A stretch of DNA of 64,000 nt from assembly GCA_024637115.1 (NCBI GenBank), contig JAGXFU010000013.1:91968-155967 (forward strand). Reading direction: 5' to 3'. Below the pieces are notes generated by a model. That model saw only the letters and a list, made by a program, of their open reading frames with translations, ran no database searches and was not told where the DNA came from. The position numbers were made by a program, and so were the translations under genes. Source of the DNA: Actinomycetes bacterium. GTDB taxonomy: Bacteria > Actinomycetota > Coriobacteriia > Anaerosomatales > JAGXFU01. Below, piece by piece: positions 18,373 to 28,800 of this stretch (position 1 is its first letter; every line of letters begins with the position of its first letter).

Positions 18373-21300
18373 TCATCCTCCAAGAGTGAGTCAGAGCCTG
18401 TTTCGGCTCCGGACAGTATAGCATCGAGCATTCCGAGAATAGCGTCCGTCACAGACTCTCCATAATCAAGCGGCAACACCGCCTTGCTGTCACGCTCGGT
18501 GTAGAGTCCGCCGCGAGCAGCGAACTCACCACGCCGTGAGCCTTCAAGGCTGATCGGCCAGACCTGGATGCGCCTGCGTACGACACTGACATTCGTGACA
18601 CCGAGACCCGCCGCAGTCGCCTTGATGCGTGCGATATCCGCGAGGTTGCGAGCAGGCTCGGGCATCGCCCCATGCTTCTCGCGCAACTCAGCCACAACGC
18701 GCTCGACCGCTTCCGGTGTTGCCGAACCGGCGAGACGCCGGTAGTAGCGCACACGCTCGTCGACATCAGCGACATACTCCTCGGGCAAGAACGCCGGTAC
18801 GGGGAGATCGACCTTGACCTCAGGGAACGCAACGATCGGTTCGCCGCGGGTCTCCGCAACCGCCTCGCGCAGCATCTCGGCAAAGAGATCGAATCCGACA
18901 GCGCTCATGTTGCCGTGCTGCTCGGCGCCAAGGAGCGATCCGGCACCGCGAATCTCAAGGTCCCGCATCGCGACTTTGATACCGCTGCCAAGTTCCGAAT
19001 TGTCCCGGATCGCCATGAGACGTTCAGTCGCCTGTTCCGTGAGTGCATTGCCCCGTGGGAACAGAAAGTACGCGAACGCACGGACGTGGCTACGCCCGAC
19101 ACGACCCTTCAGCTGATAGAGCTGCGCCAGGCCAAGACGCTGTGAGTCCTCGATAATGAGCGTATTCGAGTGAGGGTTGTCGAGTCCCGACTCAACAATG
19201 GTTGTGGCGACCAGCACATCGTGCTTGCCTGCCGAGAAGCTCTCCATGACGCGCTCGAGCTGCTTCTCGCTCATCTGGCCGTGCGCCACGCCGATTCTCG
19301 CTTCCGGCGCGGCTTCACTTACCCGCTCGACGGCCTCCTCGATCGTTTTCACTCGGTTCGACACGAAGTAGATCTGCCCGCCGCGCTCAAGTTCTCTGCG
19401 AATCGCTCCGGACACCACATCGGGGTCGTATTCACCGACATGTACCTGCACAGGGAATCGGTTCGGGGGAGGCGTATCTATGACACTCATGTCGCGCACT
19501 CCCGAAAGCGACATCTGTAGGGTTCGAGGAATGGGAGTGGCTGAAAGTGTGAGGATGTCGACTTGCTCACGAAGATTCTTGAGATGCTCCTTGTGCTCGA
19601 CGCCGAATCGCTGCTCTTCGTCGATGACCACCAGGCCAAGTCGCTGAGGAGCGACATCACGCGACAGGAGCCGGTGCGTACCGATGAGCACATCGACCGT
19701 GCCTGCGGTGAACCCGGCGAGTGATTCCGTCTGCTGCGCTTTGGAGCGGAAACGGGACAGGACATCGACCTGCACGCCAAAGGGGCTGAAACGCTCCGAG
19801 AAGGTCGTATGGTGCTGCTGAGCGAGGATCGTGGTCGGGCAGAGCACCATAACCTGCTTGCCGTCCTGCACCGCCTTGAACACGGCACGCAAAGCGACCT
19901 CTGTCTTGCCGTAGCCGACATCACCGCAAATGAGGCGATCCATGGGCTTGTCGGATTCCATATCCGCTTTCACATCGGCGATTGCAGCGAGCTGATCGGG
20001 GGTCTCCTCGAACGGGAACGAGGCCTCCATCTCCAGCTGCCACTGCGAGTCCGGCGCGAACGGGTGACCTTCGACCGAGGCACGACGCGCATACAGGTCC
20101 ACGAGGTCGAATGCGAGCTTCCGTGCAGCCGTGCGGGCCTTGCCGGTCGCGCGCGACCAATCAGCCGTATTGAGCCTCGTGACACGTGGGGCTCCGCCGT
20201 CGGGTCCAACATACTTGCTGATGCGATCGATCTGCTCCACCGGAACGTACAGGCGATCGCCCTTGGCATACTCGAGCGTCAGATAATCGCGCTCGGCACC
20301 GAGAATCTCCTTACGAACCATCTCTCTGAAGAGGCCGATGCCGTGTGTTGTGTGGACGACGTAGTCGCCCGGAGCGAAGCCGAAGGTGATACGAGTGGGG
20401 TCGACATCCGCGGTCGAACGCCTCGCTGCACTGGAACGCGGATAGATGTCATCGATACTCACGACAGCAACGCGCGCAGAAGGAATCACGAATCCGGCCG
20501 GGACCTCCACCGGTGCGAGATGCACGACGCCGCGAGCCAGGGACTCGCGCGGGGGCTCCTCGGCAGAATCGGCGAAATGCCCGCCCATCTCGGCGATCGC
20601 GAGACCGGCATTGACGAGCTCTTCGCCCACACGAAGCCGGGTGCGACGCTCGGGCACGGCCACAACCACCGCGTACCCGCTCTTGGTCAGGCCACGTATG
20701 CCTGCGATGAACTTATCTTCGCCCCCTGCGACCTCGGGGCGCCTGGCAACGAATTCGGCATCGACGACACCTCCCGCGCGCAAGAGAGAGAGCAACGTGA
20801 GGCGCTGACGTCCGCCGAGATCGAGTCGGGCGGGAGGCAGCACGAGACCTTCGAGCTTGACTCCGGCCTTCTTGGCAGCCAGTTCGAGCTCCTCGTGCCT
20901 ACGGACACCATCGTCAAAGAGCGAACGAGGCTCGGTGACGACGATGAGCGTCTCGGGCGAGAGGTAGTCGGTGAGAATACCCTGCGTTTCGTAGAGGTAG
21001 GGCAGATAGCGTTCGATGCCGTTGAAGTATGTGCCCTGTTGCATGAGTTCGAGATGATGGGCCACCTCAGGCTCGCGCAGCGCCCGATCACGCAATGCGC
21101 GGGAGGCGCGCTCCGCAGCGCGAGACGAGAGCGCTACCTCTCGGCAGGCAAAGACCTCGGTCGTCTCAGCGTCACTGATCGCCTGACCGGTGGTGGGCAC
21201 GTATCGCTTGAGAGACTCGATCTCATCGCCAAAGAACTCTGCACGAACCGGGTGGTGAGAGTCGGACGGGAACACATCGACCACACCGCCGCGAACGGCG

Positions 21301-21824
21301 AACTGGCCGCGCGCTTCGGCGGCTTCGACCCGCTCGTATCCCATGCGGGCAAGACGGTCCGTGAGATCGGCCAGGTCGAACTCTGCTCCGACGCGCAGCG
21401 CGAGCGGATCGAACACATGACTGCCCTGTGGAGGCAGTGCACGCAGCAGGGAGCGGGCCGAGGCGACCACGATCACGCTGCGACCGCTCGAGAGTGCATG
21501 CAGTGCGCGAGCGCGGACACCGACGATCTCGACATCGGCCGCCGTTTCGCTCCACGGAGCCTCACGACGCTCCGCGAAGTGGATGACCTCACCGGGATCC
21601 ATATATGCGCCGAGCTGGCGGGCATACCGCTCCGCCGTGCGCTCTCCGGCTACGACGACCAGTGTCGGGCGTGGATTCTCATGAAAGAGCGCCGCAGTGA
21701 GCAACGGTCGCACCAGTCCGGGAACCGCAATGGTGATGTCTTTGCCCGCCCCGAGACCCTCATGCGCAAGAGCGAACGTGGGAGCGTCACGCAGGGCGGC
21801 GGTCAGATAGTGAGTCAACGACAC
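18369..21824 (-). CDS. mfd: Transcription-repair coupling factor Mfd
   Basis: 1151 residues from GTG 21824 with AAGGAG upstream. An N-terminal UvrB-homology region is followed by the RNA-polymerase-interacting domain (FAPGDYVVHTTHGIGLFREM), then a RecG-like SF2 motor: Walker A GDVGYGKTEVALRAVF, DEEQRFGVEHKE, TLSATPIPRTLQMS and QLKGRVGRS, and a C-terminal TRCF domain (LPEEYVADVDERVRYYRRLA). It removes RNA polymerase stalled at DNA damage and recruits UvrA. It is first in a long minus-strand run to prsA, mazG and eno. Confidence 0.97.
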   Translation of the reverse strand: MSLTHYLTAALRDAPTFALAHEGLGAGKDITIAVPGLVRPLLTAALFHENPRPTLVVVAGERTAERYARQLGAYMDPGEVIHFAERREAPWSETAADVEIVGVRARALHALSSGRSVIVVASARSLLRALPPQGSHVFDPLALRVGAEFDLADLTDRLARMGYERVEAAEARGQFAVRGGVVDVFPSDSHHPVRAEFFGDEIESLKRYVPTTGQAISDAETTEVFACREVALSSRAAERASRALRDRALREPEVAHHLELMQQGTYFNGIERYLPYLYETQGILTDYLSPETLIVVTEPRSLFDDGVRRHEELELAAKKAGVKLEGLVLPPARLDLGGRQRLTLLSLLRAGGVVDAEFVARRPEVAGGEDKFIAGIRGLTKSGYAVVVAVPERRTRLRVGEELVNAGLAIAEMGGHFADSAEEPPRESLARGVVHLAPVEVPAGFVIPSARVAVVSIDDIYPRSSAARRSTADVDPTRITFGFAPGDYVVHTTHGIGLFREMVRKEILGAERDYLTLEYAKGDRLYVPVEQIDRISKYVGPDGGAPRVTRLNTADWSRATGKARTAARKLAFDLVDLYARRASVEGHPFAPDSQWQLEMEASFPFEETPDQLAAIADVKADMESDKPMDRLICGDVGYGKTEVALRAVFKAVQDGKQVMVLCPTTILAQQHHTTFSERFSPFGVQVDVLSRFRSKAQQTESLAGFTAGTVDVLIGTHRLLSRDVAPQRLGLVVIDEEQRFGVEHKEHLKNLREQVDILTLSATPIPRTLQMSLSGVRDMSVIDTPPPNRFPVQVHVGEYDPDVVSGAIRRELERGGQIYFVSNRVKTIEEAVERVSEAAPEARIGVAHGQMSEKQLERVMESFSAGKHDVLVATTIVESGLDNPHSNTLIIEDSQRLGLAQLYQLKGRVGRSHVRAFAYFLFPRGNALTEQATERLMAIRDNSELGSGIKVAMRDLEIRGAGSLLGAEQHGNMSAVGFDLFAEMLREAVAETRGEPIVAFPEVKVDLPVPAFLPEEYVADVDERVRYYRRLAGSATPEAVERVVAELREKHGAMPEPARNLADIARIKATAAGLGVTNVSVVRRRIQVWPISLEGSRRGEFAARGGLYTERDSKAVLPLDYGESVTDAILGMLDAILSGAETGSDSLLEDE

Positions 21825-21909
21825 AGGTCAGGACTCCTTGAGCAGGTACGGTTGGGTCGCACGACAGCACGACAGCCCGCGACGGACTCTTCCGGCGCGG
21901 GGCGTACGT

Positions 21910-21938
21910 AGGGTATCCCCGCCCCAGGTACGGGTCAA
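21910..21938 (-). promoter_or_regulatory. Candidate mfd promoter
   Basis: On the minus strand TTGACC (21938-21933) and TACCCT (21915-21910) are separated by 17 bp. The -35 box matches five of six consensus bases and the -10 box is weak, as is common in high-GC bacteria. It lies about 85 bp upstream of the mfd GTG. Confidence 0.5.
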
Positions 21939-21988
21939 GCGCATGGAGGGGTATCTTCATTGAGAATCCACCTGCCAAGGAGGACCGT

Positions 21989-22690
21989 ATGGCGTCGAAG
22001 GACCTGGCTGCCCCCACGAGTTGCTGTGACGAAGCGCAGCGTGCGCGGTGTGCGGAGATCGCCGTCCGCCTGGAGAAACACTACAGCGACCCAAAGCCGG
22101 CGCTCAACTACACCAATCCATTTGAGTTGCTCATTGCAGTCATCCTGTCGGCGCAAACGACCGACGACAACGTAAACAGGGCCACGCCAGCGCTGTTCGC
22201 CGCCTACCCCGATGCAACAGCCCTTGCGAGCGCGGATCTCGATGATGTCGAGGAGCTCGTGCACTCCCTCGGGTTCTTTCATCAGAAGGCAAAGAGCATC
22301 GTGATCACGTCACAGATGATCGTGGCTGAGTTCGGAGGCAAGGTGCCGCGAACAATGGAGGAGCTCACATCGCTTCGCGGCGTTGCTCGCAAGACTGCCA
22401 ACATCGTACTCGGGAGCGGCTTTGGGATCGTTGAGGGCATCGCAGTGGACACCCACGTGTTCCGTCTGGCCCATCGCTGGGGTATCTCACAGGCAAAGAA
22501 CCCCGACAAGGTCGAGGGCGACCTGTGCGGCTGCTATCCGCAGGAGCGGTGGCACCGGGTGAACTACGAGATGATCAGCCATGGACGGGCGATCTGTACC
22601 GCCAAACGCCCACTGTGTGGTGTGTGCTTCTTGTCTGATATCTGTCCGAGCGCGTTTGAGGTAGCGGGCTGGCGTCAAAGTGCCGGCTAG
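21989..22690 (+). CDS. nth: Endonuclease III
   Basis: 233-residue bifunctional DNA glycosylase/AP lyase that removes oxidised pyrimidines. The start follows a strong AAGGAGG site with 6-nt spacing. The helix-hairpin-helix LTSLRGVARKTANIVLG contains catalytic Lys135, and VDTHVFRL contains catalytic Asp154. The [4Fe-4S] cluster cysteines are at 203, 210, 213 and 219 (C-x6-C-x2-C-x5-C). A slightly long N-terminus includes a CC pair at residues 12-13. It is divergent from mfd, another DNA-repair gene. Confidence 0.96.
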   Translation: MASKDLAAPTSCCDEAQRARCAEIAVRLEKHYSDPKPALNYTNPFELLIAVILSAQTTDDNVNRATPALFAAYPDATALASADLDDVEELVHSLGFFHQKAKSIVITSQMIVAEFGGKVPRTMEELTSLRGVARKTANIVLGSGFGIVEGIAVDTHVFRLAHRWGISQAKNPDKVEGDLCGCYPQERWHRVNYEMISHGRAICTAKRPLCGVCFLSDICPSAFEVAGWRQSAG

Positions 22691-22699
22691 AAGCAACGT

Positions 22700-23146
22700 C
22701 TAGTCTATGACCGTCTGCCCGCTCGCAATGAACAATGCGATCCACACGCCCATGACAGCGAGCGTGATCGCGCCACCGATGGCCCAGTAGCGTTGGTGGC
22801 GCATGTAGCGCTCAACAGCCTCGTGATCCCGGGTCCGATGCCACCAGATCCTGTTTGCCGTGCGTGCATAGCCCGCCTGCAGCACGAGCGTGACGCCCGC
22901 CATGGCCCATCCGAGCCACACGGTCTGCATGCCGAGCTCGTAGGAGCCTCGAATCATGTTGTCCACGAACGCCCACGCTGGCAAGAAGAACACCCCGGCC
23001 CACTGGCCGTACGCCACTCCCCACACGGGCGGTACAAGAAAAGCTGCCCAGTTGAAACCAGGGAGGTCGCTGGGAAGCTCTGGCGAGACCGTGGCGCGTG
23101 CGGAATCTCGGTGGTCGTCTCCAGGCAGGGGGGTCGAAGCAGACAT
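22700..23146 (-). CDS. Small membrane protein (DUF2628-like), unknown function
   Basis: 148 residues from ATG 23146, which follows the stop of the DUF554 gene by one base. After a 35-residue soluble N-terminus there is a FNWAAFLVPPVWGVAYGQW motif, which resembles the start of DUF2628-type membrane proteins. Three to four hydrophobic segments follow (about 45-62, 80-105, 120-142), with a basic cytoplasmic loop RTANRIWWHRTRDHEAV. No enzyme motif is visible. Its function is unknown; tight spacing suggests co-expression with the DUF554 gene. Confidence 0.65.
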   Translation of the reverse strand: MSASTPLPGDDHRDSARATVSPELPSDLPGFNWAAFLVPPVWGVAYGQWAGVFFLPAWAFVDNMIRGSYELGMQTVWLGWAMAGVTLVLQAGYARTANRIWWHRTRDHEAVERYMRHQRYWAIGGAITLAVMGVWIALFIASGQTVID

Positions 23147-23147
23147 G

Positions 23148-23903
23148 CTACGCGAACAATCCGGCGAGAATGGCCGCAACGAACACTCCCGGCAGCATAT
23201 TGCCCACCGGAAGTCTCTTGACGCCTGTCAGGTCGAGTCCGATGCAGAGGATGAGCGCACCTCCCGTGGCTTCGATCGCTGCAATGACTGCGGGAGTCAT
23301 GAAGGGCTCGACAAACGAGGCTCCCAGGGCGATCCCACCCTGGAGTATGGCGATAGGGATAACAGACAGTCCCACGCCCACACCTAAAGCCGCAGCGAGC
23401 GGAATGGATGCGACGCCGTCGAGCAGCGCCTTGAGGCTGAGCAGAGAGGGATCGCCAAGACCGTCCTGAATCGAGCCCAGCACGGTCATCGCGCCGGTGC
23501 AATACAGGAGAGAAGCGGTCACGAATCCCTCAACAAGCGTGTGGCCCTTCTCTCCAGGCTCTCGAACCTTGCCCGGAGCGAGTGCCGGCATCCTGCTCGC
23601 CAGTTGCTGAAGCCAGTGACCAAAGCGCTCGAGCCAGTACTCGATTCGCATCGCCTCGCCAAGCAGTGACCCGAGCACGAGACCGCCAACGAGCACGAGG
23701 CTCCCGTACGCACCGAGTTCCGACTCCCCGAGGTCACTCAGGCCACCCAGGGCGATCGCCGCGCCGATGATAATGACGGCCAACCCGATACTCGTGAACA
23801 CGATCGAGCGGAACCGCTCGGAAATGAGTCGCCCGAACACCAGTCCCACCACGGTACCCGCGAGTACCGCGCCGATGTTGATGAGCACGCCTGTCCCTGG
23901 CAC
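23148..23903 (-). CDS. DUF554 family membrane protein
   Basis: 251 residues with six to seven hydrophobic segments. Typical DUF554 features are GTGVLINIGAVLAGTVVGLV at the N-terminus, the long VLVGGLVLGSLLGEAMRIE, and the CTGAMTVLGSIQDGLGDPSL motif in the middle. Members (YdfK/YqgA-like) are widespread membrane proteins with no established function, often suggested to be transporters. The start lies 1 nt from the stop of the NYN-domain gene upstream. Confidence 0.85.
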   Translation of the reverse strand: MPGTGVLINIGAVLAGTVVGLVFGRLISERFRSIVFTSIGLAVIIIGAAIALGGLSDLGESELGAYGSLVLVGGLVLGSLLGEAMRIEYWLERFGHWLQQLASRMPALAPGKVREPGEKGHTLVEGFVTASLLYCTGAMTVLGSIQDGLGDPSLLSLKALLDGVASIPLAAALGVGVGLSVIPIAILQGGIALGASFVEPFMTPAVIAAIEATGGALILCIGLDLTGVKRLPVGNMLPGVFVAAILAGLFA

Positions 23904-23904
23904 G

Positions 23905-24396
23905 CTATTCCCCCTCGTTGTTCAACCAGAGCCCTTTGAGCTCCTCGGTTATCTTGTTCGCGCCCTTTGGCAGGCCCGCAGTGCTCGCAGGATACCGCTT
24001 CCCTCCTCTGCGCGCACGAGGTCGTGCACCTTCGTAGAGCGTCTCCCGAGGGAGGACATTCCACCCGTGGCTCGCATGCGTCTCAACCCGCGACGCAAGC
24101 TCGCGGTCCGAACTCACCAGACAGACCCGCTCTGTGGCATGCGCCGCACGTGAAGCCAGCACGTCATCGGCAGATCCTGCGCGCGCATACCGCACCTCCA
24201 CCAGCCCGCCTGCCTCCGCCGATGTGCCCGTACCACCGGCACCGTCAAAAACGATCACGACATGTCCGCTACCGAGGTGATCAGCGCCTCGTGTGCGAAC
24301 CCGGGCGATCAGCGCATCACGCTGCGCTTCAAGTGAGAGATCACGGGTAGCCGGATCACCTTTGGTGATGTTGTATCCGTCGATCAGATAGAGCAC
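23905..24396 (-). CDS. NYN/PIN-domain ribonuclease-like protein (YacP/Rae1 family)
   Basis: 163 residues. MLYLIDGYNITKGDP (Asp in DGYN), then VIVFDGAGG and the acidic ARAGSADDVLASRA and VSSDRELASR match the NYN domain, whose conserved aspartates bind metal at an RNase active site. Bacillus YacP/Rae1 cleaves mRNA on ribosomes; this protein is about the same length. The C-terminus is basic (RPRARRGGKRYP). It is upstream of the DUF554 gene with 1-nt spacing. Confidence 0.82.
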   Translation of the reverse strand: MLYLIDGYNITKGDPATRDLSLEAQRDALIARVRTRGADHLGSGHVVIVFDGAGGTGTSAEAGGLVEVRYARAGSADDVLASRAAHATERVCLVSSDRELASRVETHASHGWNVLPRETLYEGARPRARRGGKRYPASTAGLPKGANKITEELKGLWLNNEGE

Positions 24397-24416
24397 GGGA
24401 GGATCAGTCCTGACGG

Positions 24417-24701
24417 TCAGGCGCCGGTAGAATCAGATGCAGTCTCGCCATAGAGATCAGGCAGAAGCGAGTCAAGCGGATTGTCTGCGGCTGCACCTGA
24501 TTCGAGCCGCGACTTGACGCTGAGCAACCACGACGCGATGCCGGCCCCGCCCTCGAGCAGCGCGAAATACTGAATCGCGCATCCCGTTCGGGGACCCACG
24601 ACGTCGATATGCTCAACGACGCGCCAATAGACGCATTCCTCGCTATCGCAGGGTACGGACTCACTGGTCGCTTGCTCGCGAAGACGGCAGGTCTCGTTCA
24701 T
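24417..24701 (-). CDS. Small Cys-rich protein of unknown function
   Basis: 94 residues from ATG 24701 (MNETCRLREQ), preceded by GAGGGG. Four cysteines occur in the first half in a C-x12-C-x4-C-x17-C arrangement (ETCRL, VPCDSEEC, RTGCAIQ), with the sequence CDSEECVYWRVVEH between. This looks like a small metal-binding or disulfide site. The C-terminal half is acidic with no recognisable domain. It lies between the receiver protein and the YacP-like gene. No family is recognised. Confidence 0.6.
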   Translation of the reverse strand: MNETCRLREQATSESVPCDSEECVYWRVVEHIDVVGPRTGCAIQYFALLEGGAGIASWLLSVKSRLESGAAADNPLDSLLPDLYGETASDSTGA

Positions 24702-24782
24702 CGTAGGTGTCCCCTCGCAGCTCAAACAGACACCCGGATTGTACAACGCCACAGTGACACGTGTGCAGCCTTCGCTTATCTG

Positions 24783-25154
24783 CTAGGCACCGACCCGCCT
24801 GATCTCAGCAAGAAGCTGTTCAGTTGAGAAGGGCTTGGGCAGATAGCCGGCGGCACCGGCCGCAAGTGCAGCCTCTCGATCCGCCTCCCCACCAAGCGCA
24901 GTCACAAAGATGACGGGTATGTCGCGTGTCGCGTCGTTAGCCGTGAGGGTGCGACAGAACTGCATGCCATCAACACCAGGCATCATGAGATCGAGCAGGA
25001 TGACCGAAGGTGTCTCATTCGCAAGTGCCTTCATGCCATCAAACACCGAGTTGGCCTCGAGAACACGGAAACCCTCGGCTTGAAGCATCATGCCGATCAT
25101 CTCCGTGATGTCGTGCTCGTCGTCGATGGTCAGAATGACCTGTGGTTCGGACAA
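24783..25154 (-). CDS. Single-domain response regulator (receiver)
   Basis: 123-residue CheY-like receiver. The acidic pair is TIDDEHD (11-12), the phosphoacceptor is Asp55 in VILLDLMMPG, the switch Thr lies in FVTAL and the Lys in LPKPFS. There is no output domain. It is downstream of a hybrid kinase and an Hpt protein on the same strand, so it is a likely end point of that phosphorelay. Confidence 0.9.
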   Translation of the reverse strand: MSEPQVILTIDDEHDITEMIGMMLQAEGFRVLEANSVFDGMKALANETPSVILLDLMMPGVDGMQFCRTLTANDATRDIPVIFVTALGGEADREAALAAGAAGYLPKPFSTEQLLAEIRRVGA

Positions 25155-25167
25155 CGCAATCCCTCCC

Positions 25168-25517
25168 TCACCTCATGCCGCGAATCACGCGGCTCACTCT
25201 CAGCAGAAGTACATCCTTGCGAACGGGCCTGCTCACATAGTCTGCCCCCCAAGCGAGAGAACACGGAGTTCGAGACCGTCCGTGGCCGGCATCATTACGT
25301 CAGACAATAGCAGGTTGAGCGTCGCTTCACGGAGGGCCTCGAATGCCTCCGCGCTCGCCAACGAGGATCTCACCGCCAGAATCCACCACAGTGCAGACCG
25401 GCGTCTCGACCCCACCCTGGACAGGTGGCTGCCACCCCTGACTTGGGAGGGTCGGGACGCCGGTCGGCGCTGTGACTTGCCGCGCAGATGCCCCATTGAG
25501 ATGCGGGGGGCGCTCAT
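25168..25517 (-). pseudogene. Decayed receiver-domain gene
   Basis: Receiver-like pieces lie in two frames. From ATG 25517 one frame reaches LNLLLSDVMMPATDGLELR (the phosphoacceptor region) and then ends at TGA soon after. The other frame continues with WGADYVSRPVRKDVLLLRVS and RVIRGMR before a stop at 25168, resembling the K-P end of a receiver. About 40 residues between the pieces, including the switch Thr region, are missing, and the N-terminal acidic pocket is not recognisable. It sits between the Hpt gene and the intact receiver gene, so it is probably a broken paralogue. Confidence 0.65.
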
Positions 25518-25523
25518 GACCGG

Positions 25524-25841
25524 CTACTCCTCATCCTCATCAACGAACTCGATCTGCACCCCGTCGAGATACCCGGTCAGCGCTGCCACCGACTCGAGAA
25601 CCGCAGCGCCGTCGCCGGCAACCGCAGCCACCTCGATCTCACCTCCGAACCGGGTGATCTCCTGGAATCCATAGCCGCCGCCGGATCCCTTCATGCTGTG
25701 TCCGAGAGACTGGACGGTGGCGAGGTCACCTAATGCGATCGCTCCCTGAATGGCCTGGATATCTCCTCGGCGGCGCTCAAGGTAGCGTGGAATCAAGTCC
25801 TCGAGAGACCTGTCAACGTGGGCAACATATTGGCTAGACAT
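25524..25841 (-). CDS. Histidine phosphotransfer (Hpt) protein
   Basis: 105-residue Hpt domain. The phosphorylatable histidine is His48 in LGHSMKGSGGGYGF, the hallmark Hpt motif. It has no other domain and an acidic C-terminus. Its ATG at 25841 overlaps the end of the hybrid kinase gene (GTCTAG) by 8 nt, so the two are translationally coupled. It should pass phosphate from the kinase's receiver domains to the receiver protein at 24783-25154. Confidence 0.9.
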   Translation of the reverse strand: MSSQYVAHVDRSLEDLIPRYLERRRGDIQAIQGAIALGDLATVQSLGHSMKGSGGGYGFQEITRFGGEIEVAAVAGDGAAVLESVAALTGYLDGVQIEFVDEDEE

Positions 25842-28800
25842 CGGAGACCACTCCTTCCGTGTGGGACTTGATGGCCGTGAGTAGTGTCTTCTTTTTGATG
25901 GGCTTGACCAGATGGTCATCACAACCGGCATCGATACTCTTCTGGATCTCCTCATTGAGCGCATACGCCGTAAGCGCAACGATTCGCGAACGCGGACGAT
26001 TGTGTTCCGCCTCCCACGTGCGCACGCGCCTGGTTGCCTCATACCCATCCATAACGGGCATCTGCATGTCCATGAGTACCAGGTCAAAGGGTTCAGCTGC
26101 GGAATCGATGGCTTTAAGCGCCTCGGCTCCATCGACCGCCTCGACGACGGTGTAGTTGGTCTTGGACAGGTAGTTCTGAATCAGGAAGCGGTTATCATCG
26201 CTGTCTTCAACAAGCAGAATGCGGGCGCCACTGGCCGGGTCAGGTGGAAGGTCCTGCGTCTGACGCTGCGAAATCCCCATGCCCGGAACTTGCCATGCAT
26301 GAGATACGCAGGCGAGAAGCGCATCATGCAGCTCGGCACGACGTACCGGCTTCAGTAGATAGTCGATGAGTCCAAGTCTGCGTCCGGTCGCCGCGTCTCT
26401 ACCTCGTGCGTCAGAGGACAGCATGACAACAGCCGTATTGCTCCCAAGGGCTCCGGCGCGCAGACGCTCCAGGAACTCAAAACCGTCCATGCCGGGCATT
26501 TGATGATCGAGTACGACTGCGTCGAAGGGGTTGCCCGAATGCGCAGCCTCCCAGAGCCGCAGCAGACCGCTCTCAGCATCCTCCGCCTCGACGGCCTCCA
26601 CGCCCCAGCCCTGCACGAGCTCATGCACGATCAGACGATTCGTCTCATTGTCATCGACAACAAGGATCTTTCGACCCTTAAGATCAGTGTAGTTTTGGGC
26701 GATCGATCGTTGCACCGTACCCTCTGCCAGTTTGAATGGTGCCGTGAAGAAGAATGTGGTACCGGCTCCTGCTTCGCTCTCTACCCACATCCGACCGCCC
26801 ATGAGCTCGACGATACGTCGGGAGATCGTGAGTCCGAGGCCCGTGCCACCATACTTGCGGGTCGTCGAGGAATCGGCCTGGGTGAAACTCTCGAATACCG
26901 AATCGAACTTGTCTTCGGGAATGCCTATGCCTGTATCCGCGACACTAAAGAGCAAGTCGCCAGCACTGGTGCGATCGGGATCTCGAGACACCGTGAGGAG
27001 CACCTGGCCCTTCTCAGTGAACTTCACCGCGTTGCCGAGGAGATTCATGATTACCTGGCGGAGACGCGCTGCATCGCCCACAACGCTCTGGGGCACGTCG
27101 GGAGTCATCCGATAGAGCAATTCAAGCCCCTTCTCAGCAGAGCGCAAGCCCATGATCGCACCCACGGTCTCCACTACTTCGCACAGGTCGAACGGCGCAT
27201 CCTCGAGATCGAGGCGATCCGCTTCGATCTTTGAAAGATCAAGAACCGAGTTGATGAGATCAAGGAGTGATTCTCCAGCTCGCTGGAAGATCTCCACGTA
27301 GCGACCCTGCTGCGTGCTGAGCTCGGTGTCATGCAGCAGCTCGGCCATGCCGATGATCGCGTTCATCGGGGTTCTGATTTCGTGACTCATTGTCGCAAGG
27401 AACTCACTCTTGGCACGGTTCGCTGCTTCTGCGTGTATTTTGGCGCGATTAAGCTCCTCCTGGGCCGCTTTCTGCTCGGTCACATCCTCCTGAACGCCTA
27501 CGAAATGGGTGATTGCGCCGCCGGTATCCCGGATCGCCGAAATCGTCGCCTGGCCCCAGTAGGGGCTGTGATCTTTGCGCCAGTTCACGAACTCACCGCG
27601 CCATGTCTCGCCCGCTAGCAGCGTTTCCCACAACTCCACGTATGTCTCATTGGAGGTCAACCCTGACTTCAGGATGCTCGGGTTCTGCCCAAGCGCTTCG
27701 CTCGCCTCATAGCCCGTGACTTCGGTGAACATGGGATTCACGTACTCTAGAAGTCCGTCTCTGCCGGTGATCATGACCGCAACCGAGCTCTGCTCGACGG
27801 CGCGTGAGACCATCCTCAGTTTGTCCTCGGTGCGCGTCCTGGCCTGCGCGTTGGCCACGATGTCGGCAACCATGCGCAGCAGGACCATATCTTCATCAGT
27901 CCACTGCTTGATGACCCGAATCGAGTCGAAGCCCAGGAAACCTACCGCGTGTCCGCCTACCATCATAGGTACGCACAGCAGCGACTTGATGCCGCCGCGT
28001 TCGAGCAAGCGCCGCTCCGTGACGTCTATGTCGCGCGCGGAATGGACATCGGGGAGATGTACGTTCTTGCCCGCCAGAACCCGGCGCGTGCTGGTGGGAT
28101 AGTCAGAGATCCTGGTTCTCTGAAGCCCCGGCTTGTGGCGCGGAACTCCCGTCGCAGCCCACTCGAAGGTGTTGGTCATGAATTCGGCGCCTTCGAACGC
28201 AAAGACGTATGCCCGATCAACGCCAGCGAAGTTCCCGATCCGGATCAGGGCCTCGTTGATGAGATCACCAATAGACTCGTTAGAGGCGTTCACAAACGAG
28301 CGACTTATCTCAGTGACGATCTTGTTGAACTCTGATTGCTTCTGACGAAGACGTTCAGCCTCGTTTCGTATGCTGATATCCCGCACAAATAGCATGACAG
28401 CCTCGCGTCCGCGAAATGTGGTCGGAACTGACGTAGCCTCGACCTCGATCGTGCGCGATGTGGCGGTCCGATACACGCACTCTAGAGTCTGCGGTTCGGA
28501 ATCACGCTCCGCTTCCGGCAGGCACCCACCGCGCGAATCGCCCACGACGAGGTCCTCGATGCGTAACGCACCAATGTCGGCTGGAGAGTACCCCAGGAGA
28601 GCCTCCGCGAACGGATTGCTGTCCACGATCGCATGCGATTCAGCATCGATTACGAGGATCGCCTCAGGCGCATACTCGAAGATACGACGGAAGCGACTAT
28701 CTGAGCGATGCACTGCCGCAGACACACTTCGCGTCATCTGGAGCACAACGTAGAAGCCGATCACAAGGGCGCTGACGGCCAGAGCCAAGGCAAGGCCAAT

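Noticed and set aside
19809..21911. A 700-codon open frame antisense to mfd
   Set aside because: It runs opposite to a clearly real gene with full motifs; long antisense frames are expected in high-GC coding DNA and its translation shows no domain.
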